The notes: generated by a model from the letters alone, not told the origin. 64,000 nucleotides of DNA from Bartonella grahamii subsp. shimonis (GCF_036327415.1 NZ_CP123961.1:744001-808000); one strand, 5' to 3'; shown: positions 30,641 through 39,976, counted from the first letter of the stretch. Translations and numbers: made by a program.

Positions 30641-31275
30641 TCGGTTTATATATTCCAAGGGATACATTTATTCATAGGTTAAGTCCTGGAGTTAAGTTAT
30701 TATTTCTTACGGCGTGTGGAACTTTTATAATAATGGCTTCTTCCATAGCGCTTCTTGCGTTATTTTTGTTGTTGGTCATCTTATTCTATAGAGTCGCCAA
30801 GGTTCCTTTCAAAACTGCGATAAAGCAATTTAAATCGATGGGATTGCTTTTAGTTCTTCTATTTGTATTTCAAGCTATTTTTAGCGGTTGGCTTACGGGG
30901 GTTGAGGTTATATTACGTCTTGTTATCCTCTTTTCTTTATCATCACTTATTTCATTCACAACAAAAGTTTCAGATATGGTGGATGCAATTGAAGTCGGTC
31001 TTCAGCCTTTTTGTTGTTTTGGTATAAATCCATCAAAAGTGAGTATGGTTATCTCTATGGCGATCAGGTTTATTCCTCTTTTGAGTGAAAAGTTTAATGA
31101 GGTACATGAAGCACAGCAAGCACGGGGACTTAATACTAACATTGTCGCTCTTGCGATACCTTTAATTATACGAACCATAAGAATGGCTTCAGAAGTGGCT
31201 GAAGCATTGGAAGCGCGTTCTTATGATGCTGATACTATTGATGCAGCATCTCATAATAATCAAAATTTTTTATAG
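30637..31275 (+). CDS. bioN: Biotin ECF transporter T component BioN
   Basis: 212 residues with about 4-5 TM segments. The coupling helices carry the EcfT signatures: AQQARGLNT (ARG) and EALEARSYD, here A-R-S instead of A-R-G. It links the ATPase to the substrate-binding BioY in the inner membrane. It overlaps bioM by 4 bases, and bioY starts 15 bases after its stop. Confidence 0.92.
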   Translation: MIGLYIPRDTFIHRLSPGVKLLFLTACGTFIIMASSIALLALFLLLVILFYRVAKVPFKTAIKQFKSMGLLLVLLFVFQAIFSGWLTGVEVILRLVILFSLSSLISFTTKVSDMVDAIEVGLQPFCCFGINPSKVSMVISMAIRFIPLLSEKFNEVHEAQQARGLNTNIVALAIPLIIRTIRMASEVAEALEARSYDADTIDAASHNNQNFL

Positions 31276-31290
31276 TGAAAGAAGAATCAA

Positions 31291-31860
31291 ATGAATACAA
31301 AAGATTTGGTTTATATTGCTTTATTTGCCGCTATTTATGCTATTTTGGGACTTTTCCCTTCTATTTATCTTCCTTTTCTTCTAGGGGTACCTATTACAGC
31401 TCAATCGATGGGACCGATGCTAGCAGGGTCTATACTTGGGGCAAAAAGGGGTGCTTTAGCGTCACTTCTTTTTCTTGTTCTTGTTGCGATTGGATTACCT
31501 CTGTTGCCTGGTGGTCGTGGTGGAATCAGTGTCTTTTCAGGGATTGCAAGTGGTTATTTAATAGGTTTTCCATTTGCCGCATTTTTTATTGGCTTTATGG
31601 TAGAATTGTTTTGGCAGCGGTTAAATTTTATAATATTATTTGTGATAAATACTGTAGGTGGCATTGGGATAGTTTATTCTTTTGGTGTTCCATGGACAGC
31701 GTATATGACCAAAGTTTCTTTACTGAAGGTTTTAATGGCTTCATCAGGTTTTTTGATAGGCGATTGTTTAAAAGTGTTGATTGCATCCTTTGTTGCTCTC
31801 GCGATTAAAAGATCTGTTCCTCTCATTCATTCAAAGCATAATAAGAATAAGCTAAAATAA
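31291..31860 (+). CDS. bioY: Biotin ECF transporter S component BioY, copy 1
   Basis: 189 residues with six predicted TM segments. BioY signatures: LGVPITAQSMGPMLAGSILG and AKRGALAS near the N-terminus, LPLLPGGRGGISVFSG, then WTAYMTKVSLLKVLM. It binds biotin with high affinity and can import it alone or with BioMN. Third gene of the operon. Confidence 0.92.
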   Translation: MNTKDLVYIALFAAIYAILGLFPSIYLPFLLGVPITAQSMGPMLAGSILGAKRGALASLLFLVLVAIGLPLLPGGRGGISVFSGIASGYLIGFPFAAFFIGFMVELFWQRLNFIILFVINTVGGIGIVYSFGVPWTAYMTKVSLLKVLMASSGFLIGDCLKVLIASFVALAIKRSVPLIHSKHNKNKLK

Positions 31861-32116
31861 ATGTATTATTTTGTTATGCTGTTATTATATAATATTCATA
31901 TATCACAATAAGCTTATTGAATTTCACTATAGTAAGTTATGCTATAATTAAACATTGGAAAATCTAATATGATTTATATAAGTGATATTATTAAAATAAA
32001 TTATTATAGTATTTTTCTCTATATCTAAGGAATTAAAAGTGTACTTTTATAAATCTAATACTTTTTATTAATTATACAACAATAACGAAAGCTTTTTATA
32101 GTGAAGGAATAATTCA

Positions 32117-32683
32117 GTGAATACAAAAGATTTAGTTTATATTGCGTTATTTGCCGCTATTTACGCTGTTTTGAGTCTTTTTCCTCCTATTTATCTTCCT
32201 TTTTTGCTGGGTGTCCCTATTACAGCTCAGTCTATGGCTCCGATGTTAGCAGGCTCTATACTTGGAGCGAAAAGGGGAGCTTTAGCATCACTTCTTTTCC
32301 TTGTTCTTATTGCGATTGGGTTACCTCTATTGCCTGGTGGTCGTGGTGGAATCAGTGTCTTTTCAGGAGTTACGAGTGGTTATCTGATTAGTTTTCCCTT
32401 TGCTGCATTTTTTATTGGCTTTATGGTAGAATTGTTTTGGCAGCGGTTAAATTTTATAATATTATTTGTGATAAATACTGTAGGTGGCATTGGGATAGTT
32501 TATTCTTTTGGTGTTCCATGGACAGCGTATATGACCAAAGTTTCTTTACTGAAGGTTTTAATGGCTTCATCAGGTTTTTTGATAGGCGATTGTTTAAAAG
32601 TGTTGATTGCATCCTTTGTTGCTCTCGCGATTAAAAGATCTGTTCCTCTCATTCATTCGGAAAAAGGGAGAGTTCTGTACTGA
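32117..32683 (+). CDS. bioY: BioY, second tandem copy
   Basis: 188 residues starting at GTG 32117. The first ~95 codons differ from copy 1 at many silent and a few coding positions (e.g. S-L-F-P-P for G-L-F-P-S). From about 32411 to 32656 the DNA is identical to 31591-31836. The upstream leader ('tttttatagtgaa', 'tgaatacaaaagatttgg/a') is also shared, so the duplication included the ribosome-binding region. The last residues diverge (SEKGRVLY for SKHNKNKLK). The gap between the two copies (256 bases) has no gene. Confidence 0.85.
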   Translation: MNTKDLVYIALFAAIYAVLSLFPPIYLPFLLGVPITAQSMAPMLAGSILGAKRGALASLLFLVLIAIGLPLLPGGRGGISVFSGVTSGYLISFPFAAFFIGFMVELFWQRLNFIILFVINTVGGIGIVYSFGVPWTAYMTKVSLLKVLMASSGFLIGDCLKVLIASFVALAIKRSVPLIHSEKGRVLY

Positions 32684-33076
32684 AGAACAGTTTTTGCCAA
32701 ATGTATGTGGATTAAAAAGCACCACGGAATACCATTCTGTTTTGTTTACTTTTCATTGGTATTTTATCTGTACAGCTCTCAGAGTTAGCCATACGAAAAT
32801 TGAATATTTCGGCACTAAAATTCATTTTTTTGCTTTCAGGAGCAACCCCTAAATAGCCAATTAATATCATTTATTCAAAATGCTTGTAAGTTTTATTTGA
32901 TTTGCATATTATATGCATAACGCCTTAGGATGATTTATTATTTTTAATATTTTCAGTTATTTAATCACTAATTTTAAAGTATTAAATTATATTAATTGTA
33001 CAAAAACATGGATAATTCAGTGTTCATTTAAAACTCTTGATGTACATAATACCCTTATAAATCTATTAATATAAGT
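32684..33076. other. Gap after bioY copy 2
   Basis: About 390 bases. On the minus strand a ~45-codon frame around 32715-32855 looks faintly protein-like (MNFSAEIFNFRMANSES) but matches nothing I recognise. The rest is AT-rich. Confidence 0.35.
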
Positions 33077-33358
33077 ATAAAAATAAGATTTGAATGGGAT
33101 AAAGCTAAAACAAAAAGTAATCTTAGAAAGCACCGCTTAAGTTTTGAAATAGCTGCATGTGTTTTTTCAGCCTCATTCTCCATAGCTAAACAAAACTGTA
33201 TTGAAAACAGAGAGTATGGTTAGCAAGCTTTAGGGTTCGTGGATGGCTTTTTACTGCTGCTCGTAGCGCATACTGTCTATGACGATAAAGATGGTATAGA
33301 AGTAATCCGTATTATTTCAGCACGGCGAGCCAACTCGAAAGAAAGGAAACGTTATTAA
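33077..33358 (+). pseudogene. brnT: BrnT-family toxin with lost start and internal stop
   Basis: 93 codons match BrnT ribonuclease toxins: IRFEWDKAKTKSNLRKHRLS-F, then GFVDGFLLLLVAHTVYDDKD, IEVIRIISARRANSKERKRY. Two lesions: the expected ATG is ATA at 33077, and codon 49 is TAG (33221-33223), where relatives have Trp (W-Q-T-L-G). BrnT is an RNase of the RelE fold, encoded upstream of its antitoxin BrnA. This copy is dead. Confidence 0.8.
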
Positions 33359-33660
33359 AGAAGAAAGTTCATTATGAAATTGATGTAGGTAACTTATCAC
33401 CTTTGACAGATGAATAGAGAGTTGAAGTTTATAAGCTGGCTGCAATGCCGGACAGTGCAATTGATCATCGTGATATTCTGTCACTCAATGATGTATTCTG
33501 GAAAAACGCCGTTCACAATCCATTCTATAAACCAATGAAAACTGTCATAACTGTGCGTGTGGATTCAGATATGCTAGCGTGGCTTAAAAGTCAAGGGAAA
33601 GGATATCAAACGCGGATTAACGCCATTTTACGTGACGCCATGCTTCGTTCAATGCGATAA
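33358..33660 (+). pseudogene. brnA: BrnA-family antitoxin, 5' part broken
   Basis: The frame from 33358 reads KKKVHYEIDVGNLSPLTDE, then TAG (33415-33417, expected Gln), then RVEVYKLAAMPDSAIDHRDI and the ribbon-helix-helix DNA-binding end KTVITVRVDSDMLAWLKSQG. No start codon precedes the first part. Re-initiation at ATG 33445 would still give a 71-residue protein containing the whole RHH domain, so residual DNA-binding antitoxin activity is possible. Confidence 0.78.
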
Positions 33661-33714
33661 ACTCATTTTCTCCTCGCCATAAAAGACGAGAAGAAAGGGG
33701 AGTTCTGTTTTTAC

Positions 33715-34263
33715 TCAAGCAGCTTTTACGACAGATTTTGTTAACACCTGTTTGGCATCTTCAGTGAGTGTTTTATACTGTTTGCTTTCTTCTACTAATA
33801 TAAAGGCTTTAACAAGATGCATATGGAGAGGTCCATAAATGTAAACAGCCTTTTTAGTTGGAGACATTTTATCCCAATCTTTTGGGAAATCAAAGCGCGT
33901 ATCACGATCATAATCAACAGATTGGCTTTTTAGTTTCTTTTCACATTCAATAAAATAACGGCGTGCTTGACGCCCTTTCTCATTGCGTTCAACCATGGAA
34001 AGCTCTTTTGCCATATCTAAAGTGAGATGGTATTCTATTGCTGTAACAGCTCTAGATTTTGTGCTTCGCAATTTTGGGAACCGCAAATCTTGTGTTTCTA
34101 TGAAGTCTTTACCTTCTTCAAATGTATATTGATTAATACGATCTGTAATCCAAGTAGCGAAACGTTTTCCTATTTCCATGAATGCGTGTAACTCACGCGC
34201 ATCGACCGTTTACACAATTTCTTGTTCAATAATTTTTTCTAATATTTTAATAAGAGTGTTCAC
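33715..34263 (-). pseudogene. Second AntA/AntB-type phage antirepressor, nonsense mutation
   Basis: GTG 34263 follows the conserved leader; codon 18 is TAA (34212-34210), where locus 1 has CAA (Gln). After it the frame is open to the end: MEIGKRFATWITDRINQYTF, EYHLTLDMAKELSMVERNEK, ARRYFIECEKKL and K-A-A at the C-terminus. Re-initiation at the ATG at 34179 would lack the first ~28 residues of the AntA domain. It is otherwise complete and closely related to the locus at 23.1 kb. Confidence 0.82.
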
Positions 34264-34295
34264 GATGAACTCCTTGGTAATAGAGGTTTTCTATT

Positions 34296-34315
34296 GGCAC
34301 TCTTAAAAGAGTGCC
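34296..34315 (-). promoter_or_regulatory. Leader hairpin of antirepressor locus 2
   Basis: A perfect 9-bp inverted repeat with arms ggcactctt / aagagtgcc and a 2-base centre, corresponding to the hairpin at 23023-23043 of locus 1. It lies about 35 bases before the GTG start. Confidence 0.5.
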
Positions 34316-34399
34316 GGGCGCTAGAAAACACGGTACCAAGTCCGTCGTTATGCTTTCCCCATAAGAGTATTGTATAGCATAACTACACCCGACAAGATT

Positions 34400-34428
34400 G
34401 TTATATGCTACAGCATATAATGAGTCAA
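34400..34428 (-). promoter_or_regulatory. Promoter with overlapping operator for antirepressor locus 2
   Basis: On the minus strand: TTGACT (34428-34423), a 17-base spacer, TATAAC (34405-34400). A perfect inverted repeat with arms TTATATGCT / AGCATATAA (34401-34420) covers the spacer and -10. Compared with locus 1 the palindrome's centre differs but both arms remain complementary. Confidence 0.65.
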
Positions 34429-34640
34429 AATCTTTAATGTTTAGAAGATTAGTTATTTCGGCAACTAATCCGCTTGGTATTGTAAGGTGTTTTCTAGGCA
34501 CCTGATTCGAAAATACACATTACAGAAATAATGTCAAGCAGTCCACGATAGTTTTTTATCTCCTTGTTGATTTCATTTATGAACGTTGAGAAGAGACAAC
34601 GCCATTTAATCTAAACAGTTTTATAAAATCGGAAATTTTA

Positions 34641-35156
34641 CTATGGCTTTTTAACTGAGCACTGTAGTGTGTAAATAGATATGTTTATTAAACTGCGTGT
34701 ACGTAACATAAGAAACAATACACAAACTAAAAAGGAATACCAAAGAGCAATATCTGAGTACCAAAGTACAGTATCCAATGGAAAAGAAAGCTTATACTCC
34801 ACGTACTTAGAAAAAATAGGCGAAGAAACAGTTTCCTTATAACTATTTGGGAAAATTAAAACGACAAGCGCTAAACTTATTAGTTTTAAAAGTCTATGCA
34901 TATATTGTTGTAAATCACGTGTTAGTTTCACCCAACCTGTTGTATTTCCGCATTTGTATTTTGGGTTGTTCTGCAATTCAGAAGGAATATTGGAATTGCA
35001 TAAAATTGCAAAAACAGTTGTTACTATTACCAAAGAAACAGACGCGAATGTCAAAATACTCTGAATAAAGTAAAGATTTTTTTTAATTCCTAAAAAACAT
35101 AAAAATATAAAAGTTATAATACCAAACAAGGCTTTTCACTGTTTATCTGTAAACAT
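34641..35156 (-). pseudogene. Multi-pass membrane protein with stop at codon 7
   Basis: ATG 35156 has an ideal AGGAAG upstream and begins M-F-T-D-K-Q, then TGA (probably from TGG), then KALFGIITFIFLCFLGIKKN in the same frame. The remaining 160 residues contain about four hydrophobic segments. No family recognised. A TTG at 35129 could allow weak re-initiation. Accessory, unknown function. Confidence 0.5.
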
Positions 35157-35214
35157 ATTTACTTCCTGTGGAAAAATTATGATCTTAATTTCTTAAATTA
35201 TTTTCTGATATAAA

Positions 35215-35527
35215 GATACAAACTATCGTTTAGTTTTTCAGCATTTGCTTTTCTTTTAATAGCAATGTCTTCTATTGCATCCAGTTGCTTTTAATATTTT
35301 AGTTAACCTCGTCTATGATTTATCTATAGTTGATGATAGCTTTAAACACAGAGCTCCATAACCCTGCACTTTCGCTTGCATTTTGATACCCAAAGCCACC
35401 TTTCAAAAAAGCCTATAGCACCGGCAATCCTTTCATAAAGATTAAAGAAAAGCTCTGTTATTTCAAAAATACACGAAAGGGACTCATAACTGCCGCAATA
35501 TTTTTTGCACTGACGCTGGCTATTCAT
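35215..35527 (-). pseudogene. Unidentified frameshifted gene
   Basis: ATG 35527 starts MNSQRQCKKYCGSYESLSCI and continues to about FERWLW; the sensible continuation (GFGYQNASESAGLWSSVFKA) lies in another frame and then in a third (LDAIEDIAIKRKANAEKLND), ending near 35215. It is probably upstream of, and once co-transcribed with, the membrane protein gene. Family unknown. Confidence 0.4.
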
Positions 35528-35758
35528 GTTTTAAAAAACAAATATTTTGAAATTCACGTATCCTAAAATCCTTAATTTGTATTAATGGATTTATTTACTT
35601 TATAAATTTGATACTATAGAGTCATTTTGGCTTCTAGGAATACATTGTACATTAAAAAACTTTTTAATTACTCTTTAGATGCATATCCAATCCAAAAATG
35701 ATCAGCACTTTTCACTATTTTGCTATTTTTTAGAAATCTATTTTAAACTCTCCTACCG

Positions 35759-36114
35759 TTAATTCATGAAGAGTTTTGACTTGTGAAAGAAGATCTTTTC
35801 AATCTCTTCACAATACTTAGAAAAATCTGTTGCTCTTGGAATAATTTTTTTAGACATGCCTTCTACTTTGCTCTGCAAAATGCGTTTTAAGGATTCTTTC
35901 AAAATCAATAAGGAAATACCTTTGAGTTCATTTTGATAAGCTTGAGAAGAGATGTCATAATCCATATCTTTTCGCATGTGAAAGCCACCACAAGAGAACA
36001 AGCGAAAAGTATCAGAGATATCATCATTTGAAGCTTTTCTAGCAATAAACCTGTGACGCTATATGCAAGCTTCAAGTGCATTTTCTTTGTTTGCTCACAT
36101 AAGTTTTTCTTCAT
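35759..36114 (-). pseudogene. Unidentified frameshifted gene
   Basis: A first frame from ATG 36114 (MKKNLCEQTKKMHLKLAYSV to about LFACS) joins a second frame (CGGFHMRKDMDYDISSQAYQ, SKKIIPRATDFSKYCEEIEK) across a shift near 35990. Joined, it would give roughly 117 residues with a hydrophobic segment and a charged helical tail. Family unknown. Confidence 0.4.
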
Positions 36115-36276
36115 TCGGTTTTTATTTTTAATTTTCCATACGACACACTGCTATTTCAGGTTATTGCTTTGGAGTGATTAAGATTTGTAAGGAAAGTTGA
36201 TTGGCAAGCCGTTCAAGCTGAATTTAAAGACTGGGATTATAAAGCCCAAGGGCTGACAGAAGCCGGTGCGGCTCTC

Positions 36277-38331
36277 GTGGCATTGGCTGTCACGGCGGTT
36301 ACGGGCGGAGCAGCCTCGAGCGCTGCCAGTGCCATTACCGGTGCTTTAGGGCTTGGCTCGAGCACCGCCATGAATGCGGCGATACAGGCAGGTGTCCAAG
36401 CACTGATTAACAAAAGCGCTGTGGCTCTTGTTAATAATCGCGGCAATATTGCCGGCGCCTTGCATGAGCTTGGCTCTTCAAAGAATATTCTCAGCATTGT
36501 CTCGTCGATGTTGACAGCAGGCTTAACCAGCCAAATAACGGAAATGGTTGGTGTTGGACAATCTTTGCCAAAAACCGCTCCTTTTGTCGATCGTATCACG
36601 CGTGAAGCGGAAAAGAACCTGATCAAAGCCGCTATTGGCGCGGGTGTGCAAACAGCTCTTGAGGGTGGCTCTCTTGACAAGAACTTTTTTAACAATCTGC
36701 GCATCGCTCTGTCTGATACGGTTGGCAAATCGTTGGCAGAAGAAATCGGTACCGCCAAGGCAGAAGGCAAAATAGATACGATCACACAAATCGTTGCCCA
36801 CGCCGGTCTTGGCTGCTTAAAAGGCGCGGTTGCGAGTGGTGCTTGCTCTGCCGGTGCTATCGGCGGGGCTGTGGGCGAAGCCACTGCTATGCTCCAGTTT
36901 CAATTGTGGGTGCAAGGCATTGTGAAAGAGGAAATGGGGGATCTAAACGGTCGCACCCCTACTGCGGAAGAGGAAGCGCGTATAAATGCAAAGATTGATG
37001 CGCAGTTTGCTGACTTTAGAGACCACACCATTGATGTCGCACGAGCTGCTGGGGGCGTTGCTGCCGCGCTTGCTGGTGGCGATGTTGATGCCGGCGCCGA
37101 TGCCGCTGGTAATGCCGCTGCAAATAACTTTTTGGGGAGTGCACAACGCGCTCAGAAGAAGAAAGAGTTAGAAGAGTGCCCTGATGATCAGTGTCGAAGA
37201 GAGGTTAACGAAAAATGGTTCGAGATTAGTGAAGAGCAAGATAGGATTTTTGAGATAGGTCTTGCGAAGGGTACGATTGTTGGTGCCGTAAAAGCAATAG
37301 GAAACGGAATATCTGAGACAGCTCATGACGTTAAAGAATTAGGATCGGCAATAGGAAACAGTTCAGTTGAGGAGATCTATCAAAATGCCCTTCAAGGCGT
37401 TGGAACAGCAAAAGCTTGGGCCACGAGTGGACATGTGATTAATGATGTCTGGGGAGGTGCAGGTCAACTCTGGGAAGGAGTTGGTCAATTCTGGGGAGGT
37501 GTTAAGGATTCCTTTAGAGGGCGTATAGATCACATAAAGGATTCCTTTAGAGGGCATATAGATCACATACATGAAACAATGGAGAAAGGGGGGGATGGAG
37601 CATTCAGTGCTGGTGCTGAATCTGGCGAAATGGCAGGTAAAGCATTAGGAAAAGCGGCTTATGAAGTGGGTTCTATCGTGCTTACTGACGGTGCTGCTGC
37701 AGTAGCCAAGGGAGGCGTAAAGCTTGCGGGCAAGCTTGTAGAAAAAGATCTCATCAAATTCGCTGCTAAGACTGAAGAAGCAGCTATAACAGGAGCAAAA
37801 GTTGGAGCAGCTAATTCTGAAGTAAATACTGCTCATGTGGGGAAAGAAATCGCACAATCGCTAGAAAAAATGAGCGATGAAGCTATTGCAACTCAATATT
37901 TGGGGCAAGAGAGAAAATTTTGGTCAAAACCTATTGAGGTTGGTCTTGAAATAACGAACAAGGGAGAAAAAATTACTCAGATAAACAAAGTCTATAAGAG
38001 CGAAAAACTGTTTGATCCTAACCAGATTGTTAGTTGGACAGTAAAAGGAAAAGAAGTAAAAGGTACAAATATTGAAAGGATGAAAACAGGAAGAGCTCCT
38101 ATTGGCTTTGATAATAAACCTGTTGAATTGCATCATATGCTGCAAACACACGATGGTCCCATAGCAGAGGTTACAAATGCGTTTCATAATAAACATAATT
38201 CTGTTATTCATATTAATCCTAATACAATGGGATCAGCTATTGACAGAGACCTATTCGATAAATGGAGGACGAAATACTGGAAGGAACGTGCTAAAGATTA
38301 TGAAAAGAAAGATATAGCAACTAAAAAATAA
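36277..38331 (+). CDS. Orphan FhaB/CdiA C-terminal module with LHH nuclease tip
   Basis: The homology starts before any start codon: the open frame begins at 36178 and reads VDWQAVQAEFKDWDYKAQGL, the DUF637-like segment of large haemagglutinins/CdiA. Hence the N-terminal secretion domain and repeats are missing and GTG 36277 is only the first usable start. The DUF637-like region is Ala/Gly-rich. A variable region follows (residues ~300-560), and the toxin tip is at about 560-684: GTNIERMKTGRAPIGFDNKP then L618-H619-H620, later AFHNKH and SAIDRDLFDKWRTKYWKERA. This is the LHH clade of HNH/EndoVII nucleases, a DNase effector. SUKH immunity genes follow directly, the known partner type. It is less AT-rich than its surroundings. 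Probably a silent cassette that could recombine into fhaB. Confidence 0.8.
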   Translation: MALAVTAVTGGAASSAASAITGALGLGSSTAMNAAIQAGVQALINKSAVALVNNRGNIAGALHELGSSKNILSIVSSMLTAGLTSQITEMVGVGQSLPKTAPFVDRITREAEKNLIKAAIGAGVQTALEGGSLDKNFFNNLRIALSDTVGKSLAEEIGTAKAEGKIDTITQIVAHAGLGCLKGAVASGACSAGAIGGAVGEATAMLQFQLWVQGIVKEEMGDLNGRTPTAEEEARINAKIDAQFADFRDHTIDVARAAGGVAAALAGGDVDAGADAAGNAAANNFLGSAQRAQKKKELEECPDDQCRREVNEKWFEISEEQDRIFEIGLAKGTIVGAVKAIGNGISETAHDVKELGSAIGNSSVEEIYQNALQGVGTAKAWATSGHVINDVWGGAGQLWEGVGQFWGGVKDSFRGRIDHIKDSFRGHIDHIHETMEKGGDGAFSAGAESGEMAGKALGKAAYEVGSIVLTDGAAAVAKGGVKLAGKLVEKDLIKFAAKTEEAAITGAKVGAANSEVNTAHVGKEIAQSLEKMSDEAIATQYLGQERKFWSKPIEVGLEITNKGEKITQINKVYKSEKLFDPNQIVSWTVKGKEVKGTNIERMKTGRAPIGFDNKPVELHHMLQTHDGPIAEVTNAFHNKHNSVIHINPNTMGSAIDRDLFDKWRTKYWKERAKDYEKKDIATKK
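37504..37569 (+). repeat. 33-base in-frame tandem duplication
   Basis: Two nearly identical 33-base units encode KDSFRGRIDHI and KDSFRGHIDHI within the variable region of the orphan module. A recent duplication; copy number could vary. Confidence 0.7.
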
Positions 38332-38351
38332 TAATTTATGGAGAACAACCT

Positions 38352-38837
38352 ATGAAAAATTATACTTTAGCTGATGTTGTACAATTAATTGATAAAGTAA
38401 ATAAATATGATGATGAGATTATCAATTTTGGTACTGCAGAGGATGCAGTTAGTGATGTACGGATTAAAGAAGCAGAAAAAACTCTCGGTTTACAGTTTAC
38501 AGCTTCTTATAAGGATTTTTTAAAAAATTATAAAGGAGGAGAAATTGGAGGTTATGAAATTTTTAGCATTTATAACGCAAGTTTTGAGGATTGTCCTGCT
38601 GGTGATATTGTTTACTATCACTTAACAGATATAAAAAATGGTTTAGCAAAACCACAGCAGCTTGTTGTGAGTAGAACTGATTTTGGTGAGACATTTTACT
38701 TTGATTATACTCAGTTTCAGGATGATGAATGCCCACTCTATGTCGAGATTCCATCTGGAGCGTCACATTATTATGCAAGTAATTTTTATGAATTTCTCTG
38801 TAAAAGAATTAAAGAGCACGCAGGGGAAGATTTATGA
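38352..38837 (+). CDS. SUKH (SMI1/KNR4) immunity protein, paralogue 1
   Basis: 161 residues with SUKH features: AEKTLGLQFTASYKDFLKNY, GGEIGGYEIFSIY, a middle QQLVVSRTDFGETFYFDYTQ and a C-terminal YASNFYEFLCKRI helix. SUKH proteins bind and neutralise cognate polymorphic toxins, very often HNH/EndoVII or other nucleases. It starts 20 bases after the LHH module, with GGAG upstream, so it is the prime candidate for its immunity protein. Cytoplasmic, no signal peptide. It overlaps the next gene by ATGA. Confidence 0.85.
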   Translation: MKNYTLADVVQLIDKVNKYDDEIINFGTAEDAVSDVRIKEAEKTLGLQFTASYKDFLKNYKGGEIGGYEIFSIYNASFEDCPAGDIVYYHLTDIKNGLAKPQQLVVSRTDFGETFYFDYTQFQDDECPLYVEIPSGASHYYASNFYEFLCKRIKEHAGEDL

Positions 38838-39298
38838 AAACCTATACCTTAGATGATGTTGTAGTACTAGTTGATAAATATAGCGATAGTATCGATTTTG
38901 GCACTACAGATGAAGCAGTTGATGATGTACTAATTGAAAAAGCAGAGGGGATTCTTAAATTGCAATTCACATCCTCCTACAAAAGTTTTTTGAAGAATTA
39001 TGGAAGAGCGGAGATCTGTGGTGAGGAAATATTAAGTGTTTATAATACAAATTTTGAAATTGCTCGTAGTGATGATATTGTTTATTATCATATAACGGAT
39101 ATAGAAAATGGTTTGGCAAAACCACAGCAGCTTGTTGTGAGTAGAACTGATTTTGGTGAGACATTTTATTTTGATTATTCTCAATTCCAGAATGGTGAGT
39201 GCCCGCTCTATCTTAGATTTCCACCTAGCGATTCCCAGTATTACGCAAGTAACTTTTATGAATTCCTCTGTAAAAGAATTACAGATAACTTGAAGTAA
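38834..39298 (+). CDS. SUKH immunity protein, paralogue 2
   Basis: 154 residues, same layout as paralogue 1 (LKLQFTSSYKSFLKNYGRAE, VVSRTDFGETFYFDYSQFQ, YASNFYEFLCKRI). It is coupled to it by an ATGA overlap. The central toxin-facing segment differs, suggesting protection against a different toxin variant. Confidence 0.83.
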   Translation: MKTYTLDDVVVLVDKYSDSIDFGTTDEAVDDVLIEKAEGILKLQFTSSYKSFLKNYGRAEICGEEILSVYNTNFEIARSDDIVYYHITDIENGLAKPQQLVVSRTDFGETFYFDYSQFQNGECPLYLRFPPSDSQYYASNFYEFLCKRITDNLK

Positions 39299-39406
39299 AT
39301 TTCTTTGTATGGTGGTTTTACTTTCAAATTGCAATGTTAAACCACCGTTATTTTTTTCTTTTCAAGAATGCAAGCGTCGTTAATATTTTTTAGGGGGGAA
39401 GGAGTT

Positions 39407-39976
39407 ATGAAAACCTATACCTTAGATGATGTTGTAGAATTAGTTGATAAATATAATGATATTATCAATTTTCGTACTGAAGAAAATGCGGCTGATGATC
39501 TACGGATTGAAAAGGAGGAGAAAGCTCTCGGTTTGCAATTCACATCGTCTTATAAGAGTTTTTTAAAAAAATATGTAGGAGGAGAAATAGGGGGTGAAGA
39601 AATCTTTAGCCTTTATAAGGAGTGTGGAGCAGATATCCCTGGTGGTGATATTGTTTTCCAAAACTTAAATGATAGAAAAGATGGTTTTGCGACATTAGAA
39701 CAGCTTGTTGTCAGTAGAACTGATTTTGGTGAAACCTTTTACTTTGATTATACTCAGTTTCGAGATGGAGAGTGTCCGCTCTATCTTAAGTTTCCACCTA
39801 GCGATCCCCTTTATTATGCAAGTAATTTTTATGAATTCCTCTGTAAAAGAATTAAAGAATACGTAAGCGATGAGATACTTGATGGTGATCAACCGATTGA
39901 AAAGATTGAGAACACTCCCACTCCGCAACCTATACCTTTTTACAAGTGTTTTTGGAAAAAACTATGGAAGAGGTGA
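39407..39976 (+). CDS. SUKH immunity protein, paralogue 3, with chimeric tail
   Basis: 189 residues from ATG 39407 (GGAAGGAG just upstream; an in-frame ATG 13 codons earlier has no such site). The SUKH core is intact. After YEFLCKRIKEYV there is an extra ~35-residue tail, Pro-rich then basic (QPIPFYKCFWKKLWKR). The DNA encoding the last residues is the out-of-frame start of another SUKH gene fragment (see 39949), so the tail's end was created by a recombination junction. Confidence 0.8.
   Translation: MKTYTLDDVVELVDKYNDIINFRTEENAADDLRIEKEEKALGLQFTSSYKSFLKKYVGGEIGGEEIFSLYKECGADIPGGDIVFQNLNDRKDGFATLEQLVVSRTDFGETFYFDYTQFRDGECPLYLKFPPSDPLYYASNFYEFLCKRIKEYVSDEILDGDQPIEKIENTPTPQPIPFYKCFWKKLWKR

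Noticed and set aside
31275..31808. 177-codon Cys/Phe-rich frame over bioY copy 1
   Set aside because: Shadow of bioY in another frame; its odd composition reflects T-rich membrane-protein codons. The same shadow appears over copy 2.
27312..35140. In-frame stops as programmed read-through or recoding
   Set aside because: All three stop codons occur in unrelated genes with no shared context, and neighbouring genes show ordinary frameshift decay; pseudogenisation is the simpler explanation.
36237..36884. 215-codon minus-strand frame opposite the orphan FhaB module
   Set aside because: It results from the GC-richer Ala/Gly codons of the DUF637-like region; no ribosome site, and the sense frame has clear homology.
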